Positions 36,101 to 45,254 of a stretch of DNA of 64,000 bases are shown here, piece after piece. The position numbers and the translations under genes are program-made. Each line of letters opens with the position of its first letter. Position 1 is the first letter of the stretch. The DNA is from Patiria pectinifera. Lineage: Eukaryota > Echinodermata > Asteroidea > Valvatida > Asterinidae. The notes beneath the pieces are model-generated. The model was not told the DNA's origin. It saw nothing but the letters and a program-made list of their open reading frames with translations, and did no database searches. The stretch lies in the NCBI GenBank assembly GCA_029964075.1, contig CM057142.1:28212392-28276391 (forward strand), written 5' to 3'.

Positions 36101-39100
36101 TGTGGAAATTGCTGTGATACAATGTAACTGTGTGCCTAAATGTTTGGGTCTGCAGGCTGTACTCTTGTCCATTTCCGATTCCCCAAGTGAATCTAAATAT
36201 GGGACGGTAAAGTTGGAATCAAGTCTAAGTACATGTAACATGAACTGAGTATTCGATTGAGTATGAATTTGAGTTTTTTGGACACACAGCTTTTATTCAT
36301 TATTTGAAAAAGGACTTAGACTGCGACTAAAATCCAATTATATTTTTTTGAAACACTTCGACATTTTCCTTTTTTTTTCAAAACAAAGTATACAGACATT
36401 CTTAACAAAATCAAAAGCCTGTTAGTCCTACCAAATTCTTGGTGGATTTTTTTTGTAAAAAAAGACTTGTATGACTACATCTCTATCAATTGACTCTGAA
36501 TGCAGTATGCAAATGCAGACATTAGTGTGGATGATTAAATGGCTATAACTTCCATGGGTAAAGTCACAATGTGTACAATGGGCCAAAACTACAATTTCCT
36601 CATTCAGTCTGAATTAACAGTTCACTGATCACAACTGCTATAGCATTAGCAGTGCAAGCACAACTATTGTGATATAACGGCTGGATGGCCTTTTAAAGCC
36701 TTTCATCACGTTTATAAGCAAAGGGTCAAATGAAGTTGGTGAAGAACTATTGTAGGTGCATACAATAAAAGGTGACCTTCGTAGCTGAAATCTCCATCTG
36801 TGGGGCCAAATACGCAATGTCATCTTCCACCAGAAATAAATACTGGTGGGCACACTTGTGAGAAGGAAAAGGCTGACCAAGTTACGACAAGGATGCTTAC
36901 AAATATTTGACCTTGTCTACATTTTTTTCTGGGGTGGGGGGATGTACCTGGCGCACCCGCCTGGGTTTGTAAGGGCCCGGAACTTCTCATGAGTGGTCAC
37001 AAACTATCTACTGTTCATTAAATACAGAGCTCCTAGATAATGATGATTATTTTGGCGCTGTTCTGAGAAACCTGTAGGTGGCTATTCTACCTACCTCGCG
37101 ATGACCTTGCCACTGCCGATGCCTTGCATTGCGGCCTTGTCTCCTTGGAGAATGGACAGAAAATTCTTGGGAGTCACATCCTAAAGCCAACCCACAAAAG
37201 TCATACAAGAACAAACTTAGTAAATTTCATACACTGTATATATAAACGTTGACAAAAATCTGAAACCTTTTCAGAGGTGTCGCAACATGTCGCGCACATG
37301 ACAAGTATATGACAGTTACAAGTACGTGTACTGCATCAAACATCTCAGATGCACTGATTGTGACAGTTCCTACGTTGGAGAAACAGGGAGAACATTAAAG
37401 GAGAGATTGAAAGAACACAAACGAGCTCTTGGACTGAACAATCCATCTCTTTCAGCAGTTGCAGAACACACCCTTAATACTGGACGCAACATTGGATGGG
37501 ACAATGCCCACATTATCGACTTTGAAACCCATTTCTGGCCAAGAAAGGTGAAAGAATCCATCTGGATCAAAAGGATTAATCCCTCACTGAATAGGGACTC
37601 TGGTTACTCATTATCATCTATATCTACACTCCAGTAATCTCGGGACAACAGACAGCAAGAAACTGAGTACACAATCACTTGGCTTGAGAAAGTCCACAGG
37701 AGTGGAAGAAAGCTTGCCTACTAATCTTCAGGTTGGTAGAAGCTTAAAAACTACATGTTATGATCACCCCAACCGATGAAAGTTTTCTGTATCTCAAATG
37801 CTGACATTTGGCTTATCCACAGCACAGTGGTGTTATTTACACAAGACAAATTAAGACTTTATGGCATTTGTTGAATACTTGACATGGTCATTTCCATGGT
37901 ATTATCAAGAAAATTGTTTTCAGAAATACATGTCCTTTCCCCCCATTAGTATAGAATGCCAGGCAATGTTGGTTTCTGTCCTCCCTATATGGTGTCATAC
38001 AGTGACTTTTTGTCATAATTTGAAACCTAATCATACAAGTTATTAATATGCATACAGGTCATTCTATAAATTTAGGGTGACATTTTCCTGTCTCTGTCAC
38101 CTCTGATCTTTGTGACTTTCCATTCAAGCATCATTTAAACAGCCATGCAACTGGGAAGTCACAAAAAAAGAGGAAATTCAAATCTTTCCAAGACTTTGTA
38201 TAGTGTTTTTCTATTTTCAATGGCACACGTACATTGGAAGTGAAAAAGAGGAAACCAGCTGATCCCCGGAAAAGTTGCATGTCTGTTTAAAGGACTTCAA
38301 ACAATTTTTTACTTGTTGGATAGGTATAGTTTGCTTTACACAATTATAAATTTCAGGTATAACACGGACAGGAATAAAAGGTTGTCCCCAAATTTATCGA
38401 ATGATTTCATTACTCACATCACCATTGTAGTCTTTGGGCACACCAGGGTACACATTATGTCCATTGGGATGGTTGATGATCACACCCTTGTCTGGATTTC
38501 TACCAACAAAGAAAAGCAGAAAATCCTGAGAATATCTTGTTTCTGAACCACAGCATCCAAATAAAAATGATGAAAGCTCCTTGCCATATTGTATCTTCTG
38601 AAGTAAAAACAAAACCTCATTCAGAAAAGCCCACTGCAATGCTTCTACATGTACATTACGGGTGTTTTCAAGAAAAAGTCTGTGAATAACATCAAGTAGC
38701 AAATCAAATAAAATCTGAATATATACAATGTAGTTTGGTGATAACAGAAAAAAGTTGTCAGAGTTGTTAAATTCCAACATAAAATCGCTATCTCTTTTTT
38801 TTTTTGCGTTGCTTTGTGTCCTCCCTTTTGTAGTTCATCCAAAAAATCCAACCCCCCCCCCGAAAAATCAGAACCCTGCCCTCTTTTTCCACATCGTTCC
38901 TGTTGGTTTTCAACATCTGTAACTAATGTTTAATAGTTACCTGTAGGTGAGTCCATTAAACTAAACATGGAATTTCGTTCTCTTCGCAACCTGGCCATCA
39001 ACTTGACAATCTCACATAAAGCAAACACTGTTTCCTAAAGATTTTCGTCGAAACAACTTCTTGACTACTTTGAGGAGCTTTCATATCCACAGTAGGTCCA

Positions 39101-40787
39101 TCAATAGGTACAATGTAGCATCAAACACCCCCAAATCAAGGCAGAGTATATTGGTATCAGCTTCAACGTGCATCGCACTGATTTATAACTTACTGCTCAT
39201 TGTTGGCAATGTCATCATACATCATGACAACAATGTTGTCATCTGGAATGCCGTGAGCATGCAGTACCTGGTAGGCATGGCATATGTCAGCCTGTCGGAA
39301 AGAAACCCATAAAGAATTAGCATTTAGACAAAAGCACTTTACAGACCGAGCTGATTTTTTGGGCCTGTAATCAGTAATGACGGTGTCACATGAAAATCCG
39401 ACTCCTATAAATCGGACCCCAATTTCCTATTATTGGTTGATCCCTCGCACATCACAGGTTACTCTCCCGAAACGATCCTAAAAATAGCACAGTATCGTAC
39501 TCACACGTGCGCAAGACTACCAATGAGTCCACATTTCATGGAGTCGGATATTCACGCTACAATGGCAATGTGTGGGGAACTTTGATAAACTTTGAAGTCG
39601 ATTCTGAGCAGAAGGGTGGAAATTAATACACTGTGCCAGAATATGGAGCTCATTATTTACTAAAAGATGGATGTTTTTATACTCAATTCCTTTTCTGCTA
39701 AGTATCAAATTCAACTACATGTTAAAAGGCGTAGAGAGTAATATTAAGTGTTACGTTGCAATTGCTCCCTCCCCCACAATCCCCCCCACCAAAAAAACAA
39801 AAAAATGTAGGTAAACAAAAAGGAAAAAAGAAAAGGGACTCAAAGTCAATTCTGTACACTGTATGTCTTTTTAAGACTGGAAACACCCGGATAAATGGCC
39901 CTAAAATGCAGCGATATGTCCATAAATGCAATAGCACCCACAAGCTTAAATGATGTCCAGCCTCCCACCCCCCCCTCCTTCACCGACCCAACCCTCTTTT
40001 TAAGTTTTTTCACGGCCATTGATTTTTCTTTGCTGCTCCCCCAAACTTAGTTCTTTCATGGAGCTATAGCTCCATGGTTCTTTGTACCTCACTTTCCCCC
40101 CAAATTGAAGAGTGTTGAGTCGCCACTGGGAAATATAAGTGTGATCTTTGAGAAATAGAAGTACAAAACTGAATATTGAAAAAACGGCAACAAAAATTTA
40201 CCACTTTTGAAAAGAAAGAAGTGTAACAAACAAACAAACAATTGACATCTCACTGCCTAGTGAATCAGGCAGTGGAAATTTGGCCATTGCCATTTTACAA
40301 AATGTTCGTTAGTAGTTTGATGGCAGTTGATATCTCCGACAAACTTTATCTAACGTTTACTGAAATGAGCTGGTGCTGGCCAATTTTCTGGCAAATGGCT
40401 GCATTTTGATCTCCATTTTTTTGTACAATGTAGTTGTTGTTTCGTAGTAGTCAACAAAGCATTGGTGATTGGCTCTGCATTGGTGGGGGCTCTGACTGCT
40501 ACAGGGAGCACCATAGGCATAGTTGGGGGTAGATACCAGTAGGCCTATATAAATAAAAAAAGTGGCGTCAGCTTCAGGTTGCAACATTCTTTCAAAATAA
40601 AACACACCTCCAAAGATGGCTGCTGAAAGCAATGGATTCATATAGTTACCTGATGTCGGTAGTTGTACCAGCCACTGGAGCCGGCTACCAGCAATGCCCA
40701 GTGTTTGACCTCATCCTCCATGGTACTTGGTGCCCCGGCAGTGTAGCAAACCAAGGCCACCAGTGCAAATAGAAAGATCTTCAACAT
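29031..40787 (-). CDS. LGMN: Legumain (asparaginyl endopeptidase), complete, 12 coding exons
   Basis: Coding exons from 5' to 3' on the minus strand: 40787-40650, 39291-39194, 38499-38418, 37180-37095, 35985-35910, 35303-35241, 34489-34307, 33148-32969, 31920-31804, 30950-30780, 29917-29850, 29064-29031. All junctions are GT-AG and the sum is 1,296 nt, or 431 residues plus TAA (human legumain has 433). A signal peptide [19 protein letters not shown] is followed by the C13 peptidase fold and the legumain prodomain. Asn42, His148 (YFADHG) and Cys189 ([10 protein letters not shown]) fall at the same numbers as the human catalytic triad. Legumain cleaves after Asn, and after Asp at low pH, in lysosomes; that is family knowledge. 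The initiator ATG (40785-40787) lies 14 bp after an AG acceptor (about 40802), so an upstream 5' UTR exon is expected. Confidence 0.97.
30535..30715 (-). mobile_element. tRNA-derived SINE (same broad type as 2,825-3,129)
   Basis: On the minus strand the head gacctggtgttacggtttgt is followed by a diverged B region. The shared SINE body follows as the complement of acctcttggtggagggagg and gaagtggcttgcctaagga. It lies in LGMN intron 10 and has decayed in the B box. Confidence 0.6.
31627..31750 (+). mobile_element. tRNA-derived SINE head
   Basis: gataagctcagttcgtagag (A box) and cacaggttcaaaccgcact (B box) lie about 30 bp apart at 31630-31690, followed by an AT-rich tail. The acceptor stem does not pair, so a functional tRNA gene is unlikely. 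It lies in LGMN intron 9. Confidence 0.6.
33605..33820 (-). repeat. Member of the caagtc-rich repeat family (copy 3 of 3, inverted)
   Basis: The reverse complement matches 20590-20765 closely over tccctgcaagtc, cagtctcaagtc, ttcaaatgaactgt and gaaaggacttgt. It lies in LGMN intron 7 immediately before the foldback element at 33827. Confidence 0.65.
33827..34272. mobile_element. 446-bp foldback element in LGMN intron 7
   Basis: Two arms of about 208 bp (33827-34034 and 34064-34272) are reverse complements with moderate divergence, around a 29-bp centre. Ends are actcaaccaaaaaagaaag and ctttcttttttggttgagt. The inner arm boundary is gttgcacttttgtat with its complement atacaaaagtgcaac. It has no transposase. 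The right end is 35 bp from the exon 7 donor (34306), so insertion close to a splice site was tolerated. Confidence 0.85.
34307..40787 (-). CDS. LGMN: LGMN exons 1-7: signal peptide and C13 catalytic domain
   Basis: Residues 1-242. Exon 1 holds the signal peptide and the entry [18 protein letters not shown] with Asn42 and Arg44. Exon 2 has [20 protein letters not shown]. Exon 3 has [20 protein letters not shown]. Exon 4 has QGDKAAM at the place where human legumain carries an RGD. Exon 5 carries Asp147-His148. Exon 7 carries Cys189, the substrate-pocket stretch [10 protein letters not shown] and Asp230 (YLGD). Active-site residues and spacing are all intact, so an active protease is expected. 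Confidence 0.96.
34664..34935 (+). mobile_element. tRNA-derived SINE
   Basis: The A-box head taagtggtctagcggtgag (about 34667) is followed by the B box gggttcgagccct (about 34708-34720). The body has the cttgagtaaggcgctttacc and ccaggtgttaaatgggtgcc blocks typical of marine-invertebrate SINEs. It lies in LGMN intron 6, antisense to the gene. Confidence 0.75.
35206..35240 (-). repeat. Tandem 5' splice-site-like repeat at the LGMN exon 6 donor
   Basis: On the minus strand exon 6 ends AAGAAG, and the intron opens with three copies of GTATGTATTTA. Each copy could act as a U1-type donor. Use of the second or third would add 11 or 22 nt and change frame. Confidence 0.7.
37308..37637 (+). mobile_element. 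Penelope-like element fragment: GIY-YIG endonuclease end
   Basis: The reading frame holds [53 protein letters not shown] and [10 protein letters not shown]. This is the C-terminal GIY-YIG-type endonuclease of canonical Penelope-like retroelements, including the CxxC before it. The reverse transcriptase part is absent, so this is a truncated copy that keeps only the end of the element. It lies antisense in LGMN intron 3. The frame runs 103 residues to a natural stop. Confidence 0.85.
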
Positions 40788-41011
40788 CTTTCTTTGTCAC
40801 TCTAATATTTGTAAAAGGAGAAATCAAACAAAGATATTATGTAGAACATCCTTTATCAACTTGATTTACCTCAAACAACATTTCATTATTTAAATTTCAA
40901 AAAGGGATTTGTATTTCAATGAAAATATATTGATGAATCAATTAAACTTATTTTGAAAGTGAAACTGAAACACGTGAATGAGTAATAATCAGCGTGTGTT
41001 ACTTTATGATG

Positions 41012-41179
41012 TAAATCGATGACACACGCATGCAACATCATCGATGATTCGAGGACTCCTCGGTTGGAAAACGTCTTTGAAAACCGATGAGAGCTGTTCC
41101 GAAAAAGTTCGAGTACAAACAAAGGAAAAGGGAAGAGGAACACAAGAAAATTGCCGATTTACACCATATACAAACGTGC
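41012..41179 (+). repeat. Interspersed repeat shared with 17,982-18,169 (copy 2)
   Basis: Same order of blocks as the copy in DAAM intron 16: gaggactcctcggttggaaa, cgatgagagctgttc, acaaacaaaggaaaaggg, then atacaaacgtgc. Identity looks near 80 percent by eye. Confidence 0.65.
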
Positions 41180-41220
41180 TACTGCTAGTAATTTTTTATC
41201 CGCGTTTCGATATTATTATT

Positions 41221-41833
41221 ACACTATCCTTACTATAATTCCAGGAATCTCTGTGTGTCTGTCTGTCTGTACATCTGTGCGTCAATTATCTCCAGAACCG
41301 GGCACCATATGAAGGTGTATTGCTCGGGACACCAGAATGTGCAGTGTCAAGTTTGAAGATGTTTGGACGAGCGGTTCTCGAAAAGTGGCACAAAAAGCTG
41401 CAAATTGGTCCCCAAGCAGGATTTCTCTCAAGAAAGATTTGGCCTGTGTATGCATGCATATGGCACCACTGAAGATGCATGACGTCACAATTAACACTAC
41501 ATGTACGTGCGTAAACTTTGGTAGACAACAGAGACGCGTAGCTGGCCCCATTGTCGATGTCTCATAAAAAATGGCCTGTGAATAGAGATAGCTGACCTCC
41601 ACTGGGGGACTGTTATCAACAATGGATGCTTCACATGGGGGGGGGGGGACTATTCCATCATCAACAATGCCTGGGTAAATAAACAATAGCACACTTTTCT
41701 TCCTCATGTTTTCCTACTAATCATGCTAATTCGAGGAATCTCTTTTGTGTCTGTCCACTGTATACTCCTAGAACTATGAGGCTCCACGTAGTGGAGCCTC
41801 ATAGATCAAGAAGCCCGCAAAATTGCCTGCAGC
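41221..41833 (+). repeat. Repeat block with paired aggaatctct modules and a perfect hairpin, ending at the gap
   Basis: Two modules start similarly: ccaggaatctctgtgtgtct at 41242 and cgaggaatctcttttgtgtc at 41734. A perfect 14-bp stem with a 3-nt loop lies at 41774-41804 (arm CTATGAGGCTCCAC). The block then runs into the assembly gap. It looks like an interspersed repeat that helped cause the gap. Confidence 0.5.
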
Positions 41834-42333
41834 NNNNNNNNNNNNNNNNNNNNNNNNNNNNNNNNNNNNNNNNNNNNNNNNNNNNNNNNNNNNNNNNNNN
41901 NNNNNNNNNNNNNNNNNNNNNNNNNNNNNNNNNNNNNNNNNNNNNNNNNNNNNNNNNNNNNNNNNNNNNNNNNNNNNNNNNNNNNNNNNNNNNNNNNNNN
42001 NNNNNNNNNNNNNNNNNNNNNNNNNNNNNNNNNNNNNNNNNNNNNNNNNNNNNNNNNNNNNNNNNNNNNNNNNNNNNNNNNNNNNNNNNNNNNNNNNNNN
42101 NNNNNNNNNNNNNNNNNNNNNNNNNNNNNNNNNNNNNNNNNNNNNNNNNNNNNNNNNNNNNNNNNNNNNNNNNNNNNNNNNNNNNNNNNNNNNNNNNNNN
42201 NNNNNNNNNNNNNNNNNNNNNNNNNNNNNNNNNNNNNNNNNNNNNNNNNNNNNNNNNNNNNNNNNNNNNNNNNNNNNNNNNNNNNNNNNNNNNNNNNNNN
42301 NNNNNNNNNNNNNNNNNNNNNNNNNNNNNNNNN
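41834..42333. other. Assembly gap of exactly 500 N
   Basis: Unresolved bases of round length, so probably a placeholder size. Reading frames that cross it are meaningless. Confidence 0.99.
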
Positions 42334-42435
42334 TTATCTTCGTTTTTTTTGTCTTTGCATTGGCATAATACAGTTTTGCTGTAGGCTAACGAAAGATTTG
42401 GTCGTGGCTACAGTCTAGGCAATTCACTAGAAATG

Positions 42436-42990
42436 ACAGGAAAACTATTGAGCTGATTGCAATCACTAATGGCGAAATGAACCGGGTCCTTTCAGTTCAA
42501 AAGTTAAAGATGAAAGTGTTTGTAAAGTTGACACCTTAAATTGCTGGTAACTAAATATATTATGATGCAATGATGACGTCACACTACTTTTGATTCTTTT
42601 TGGTAAAGTCTTTGTCGTGTTCAGAAATGGCTCAGTGAGTTAGGCGAATTCAAAAGATGGCCACGAGCCTTAAACTAGAATAAACCGAAAGTTCTTCCAA
42701 ACGGTCTACGGGATGATAATAAATCCTGATACAAACCTAAATCCTGGTCCGAAGATGTTAAACAATTTGTGATGTAGTCATGATGTCATTTGGGTATCTA
42801 ATTACAAGCGAATTGAGGTAAACATTCTAGTAATTACTTTGAACTATACCTTTTCAAGCAAATAGTGTATCGTTCTCATTGTTTACGTTCAGTGCAATAT
42901 TTTGGATTCTAGGCACACGAAACGTTGACCTTTATTTCCGGTGTTACCGAAAGTACAATGAGAATTGATTGTAACTTGAAAACGGAAGCA
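42436..42990 (+). repeat. 530-bp interspersed repeat, copy A (left of the gypsy element)
   Basis: Collinear with 51335-51860 on the same strand. Shared blocks include cagttcaaaagttaa, gtctttgtcgtg, aaatggct, ttccaaacgg, gggatgataataaa, gatgtagt, aattacaagc, ttgaggt and ggcgttaccg / ggtgttaccg. Identity looks like 75-80 percent with several indels. The family is not identified and has no clear reading frame. Confidence 0.8.
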
Positions 42991-43430
42991 TTTTACTACG
43001 GTTAAATAAATTAAGCAAATGATCACCGAGGAATGTCAAACACACACATTATATTAATGCTGTCCTTACCCCAAGTGGCGGCTGGTCAAAATTAGTTGAA
43101 AATGTTAATTTAAAAACCATTTCTAACAGTACATGTATTCACAAAATTGACCCTGGATAATTCTTACACAACCATAAATGACTTGGCGATTTTCAGAATC
43201 ATGACGTTGTAGCGCGACAGACCGCTGCCACCATTTAGCGAAATAACCCGAGTCCGTTTGGCCGAAATATACCGCCGACTTCCAATGTAGTAGCTCACAA
43301 ATCAGATGGGGGGAGGGGATTATTAAATAATAGACAAGGACAAAGGAATTATATTGGACACTGACAACTGGGTTTCGTGTACCGTAATAAAAGATATAAG
43401 ATTTATTCAACACTCAGTAGGCGTGTAATT
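42991..43430. other. Unassigned stretch between repeat copy A and the gypsy element
   Basis: No gene is supported. On the minus strand the part near 43,200-43,300 is locally C+G richer, with tatattt and CpG sites. It lies 2.4 kb upstream of LGMN, so it could hold the LGMN promoter or 5' UTR exon, but I found no decisive donor. Confidence 0.25.
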
Positions 43431-43599
43431 AAGGGGTGTGCATATGTGAATTAATGTGCCTCTTATTTGCTATGTGGGAGCCTCCTGTGGGGGGCTTATT
43501 GCGCATCGCGCCTCCTATAACAAAGGGGTTGCAGCCGCTTGTAGCGAGCGCCTCTAATGCACCCGGCTCTCCTCCTGTGCTCTGGCCGCGACTGCTCAT

Positions 43600-43830
43600 G
43601 CAGCCTCCAGTGAATCCTAGTTAGATCCAGTCAGCCTCCAGTAGCTCGCTGTGATCCCGATCCCAGTGAGGGACCAGCGGTACCCAGATCGTGAGTCAGC
43701 CTCCCGATCCTGTCCCGATGGACATGCTAGCCCAGATCCTGAGTAAGCCTCCTGTAGCTCCTGTGAATCCCGGTTAGATCCAGTCAGCCTCCAGTAGCTC
43801 GCTGTGATCCCGATCCCAGCGAGGGCCTCA
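43600..43830. repeat. Internal direct repeat in the 3' noncoding end of the gypsy element
   Basis: A block of about 61 bp occurs at 43611-43672 and again at 43767-43827 with only a few mismatches, starting gtgaatcc and containing ttagatccagtcagcctcca and ctgtgatcccgatcccag. The spacer carries further agcctcc and cccgat repeats. Confidence 0.8.
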
Positions 43831-44086
43831 TAATTAAGAGCAACAGCACGTTTTAATAATTCACTTAACTTTACGATAACATAGGCAGGTCTTGTGCCTA
43901 GGGTAAATTTAACTTTATTAAACTCTTGTAAACTTTATAAACACCTTATTGCAAAACACTTCAAAACTTTATCAATGTGAACGAACTCTTTCAGAAACTT
44001 TAGTCAACACTTATTAAACTTTAACTTTAAACTTGCTCGAACAATATCGAAACTTTTAGCTAACAATTAGGGCAAGCACACAGGGC

Positions 44087-45129
44087 CTACACGATGAGGT
44101 CGTACACCCGTTCCTCCTTCTTCTCGCACAGTAGTACGCCCTTTTCATAAGTAGTGGTGGTTACTGTTTCTTTAATCTGCCGGATCTTGCCCTCCAGCAG
44201 CTTTCCTAGGGGTTGCATGACGGTGCGTTCGGGCTGGTCCTTGGCCCGAGCCTTCGGTGGCGCCTCCTCATCGTCGTCGTCGCTGGAAATTGTCAAGTCT
44301 TCCTCCAGTTGGTCGAGACTAGCCTTGGAAAGTTGGGGCCTTTCTTCTTGTGGGATTAGGCTGCAGGAAGAGCCGGCGATAGGCACGCATCGTCCTCTGG
44401 GCCAGGGCGATGCGCGATGCTGAGGTCCATTGGTGCGTTGTCCTCCTGTTCCCAGCCTGTGGGTGTCTTCGGGGCTTCTGGGCTATCCTGAGGCGGTTCT
44501 CAGCCGGCCATCTCGTTTTCTAGGAGTTGTTTCGCCTCCATCCACGATGTGGCATCCTCCAAGCTGCGCCTAACTTCAACTTTCCTGCAAGCGGCCTCCT
44601 GAGTCAGCCTCTTCCGGGGAGGCGGACTGTCGCCTCTCCTGCTACTACTTCCCTCACCAACCTCCTTGGTCAATCGCACTTCCACCCATCGGCGGGGCGC
44701 CTCAGCTGTTGGCCTCTTCCGCTCAGGTGCCGTTTCCTCCTGGCTGCTGGTTGCCGCTCGTTCCCCCTGCTTCCTAGCTGCTCTCTCCTCCTCCGTCTCC
44801 TAGGCAATCCCATCCACCTCGTCGAACCTCTCCGGGTGCTCCTGCCGGTAGTGGCGGCGCAGGTTGTCCTTACGGACCGTCTTGAGGCCACAAACCAGGC
44901 ACCATGCGTATAGCTTCGGCCCGTGCTCTGTTGCCATGTGCCGCTGCAGGCTCTGCCTCTGCTGGTACTCTAACGGGCACTCCGTGCACTCGTACGGAGG
45001 CGGCCTCTTCTCCTTCTTCTTTCCCTTCTTGCCCTGCTCCTCCTTTCGCTTCTCCGTCTGTTCTCCCGTCTTGTCTTTCTCCTCCTTGCGCTTCTCTTCC
45101 TTTTCTCCCTTCTTGTCTTTTCCCGGCAT
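44087..45129 (-). pseudogene. Extra gypsy ORF: two C2H2 zinc fingers and acidic C-terminal region (broken)
   Basis: The frame from 45129 starts with about 45 residues rich in Lys and Glu. Two C2H2 fingers follow, each C-x2-C-x12-H-x4-H (YECTECPLEYQQRQSLQRH and YAWCLVCGLKTVRKDNLRRH). A stop interrupts at 44800-44802. The same frame then continues as charged sequence (44799-44503), meets another stop at 44500-44502, and continues with a PMDLS motif near 44,430. A shifted frame (44386-44087) carries SSDDDDEEAPP and ends VYDLIV. The ORF lies where env sits in some gypsy elements, but there is no signal peptide or membrane segment, so it is not an envelope gene. It may be a DNA- or RNA-binding accessory protein; the function is unknown. 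Confidence 0.65.
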
Positions 45130-45254
45130 GTTTCCCTCCCTTATCTCACTCCTTCCTCCTCGTTATCTATTACTGAAGATTATCACCTAACAAGATAAAA
45201 GAAAAACAATCATTATTGTACAAGTATATACATGGGGTTCTCTACATCGTGTGT

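Noticed and set aside
41776-42384. Open frames across 41,776-42,384
   Set aside because: They run through the 500-N gap and contain no real sequence.
43123-43413. A 96-residue minus-strand protein
   Set aside because: No domain, no splice context; more likely noncoding upstream sequence of LGMN.
44087-45129. The extra gypsy ORF as an envelope gene
   Set aside because: No signal peptide, fusion segment or membrane helix; it has C2H2 fingers instead.
44527-45190. Ser/Leu/Pro-rich plus-strand frames at 44.5-45.2 kb
   Set aside because: They are antisense to the gypsy zinc-finger ORF and have no domain.
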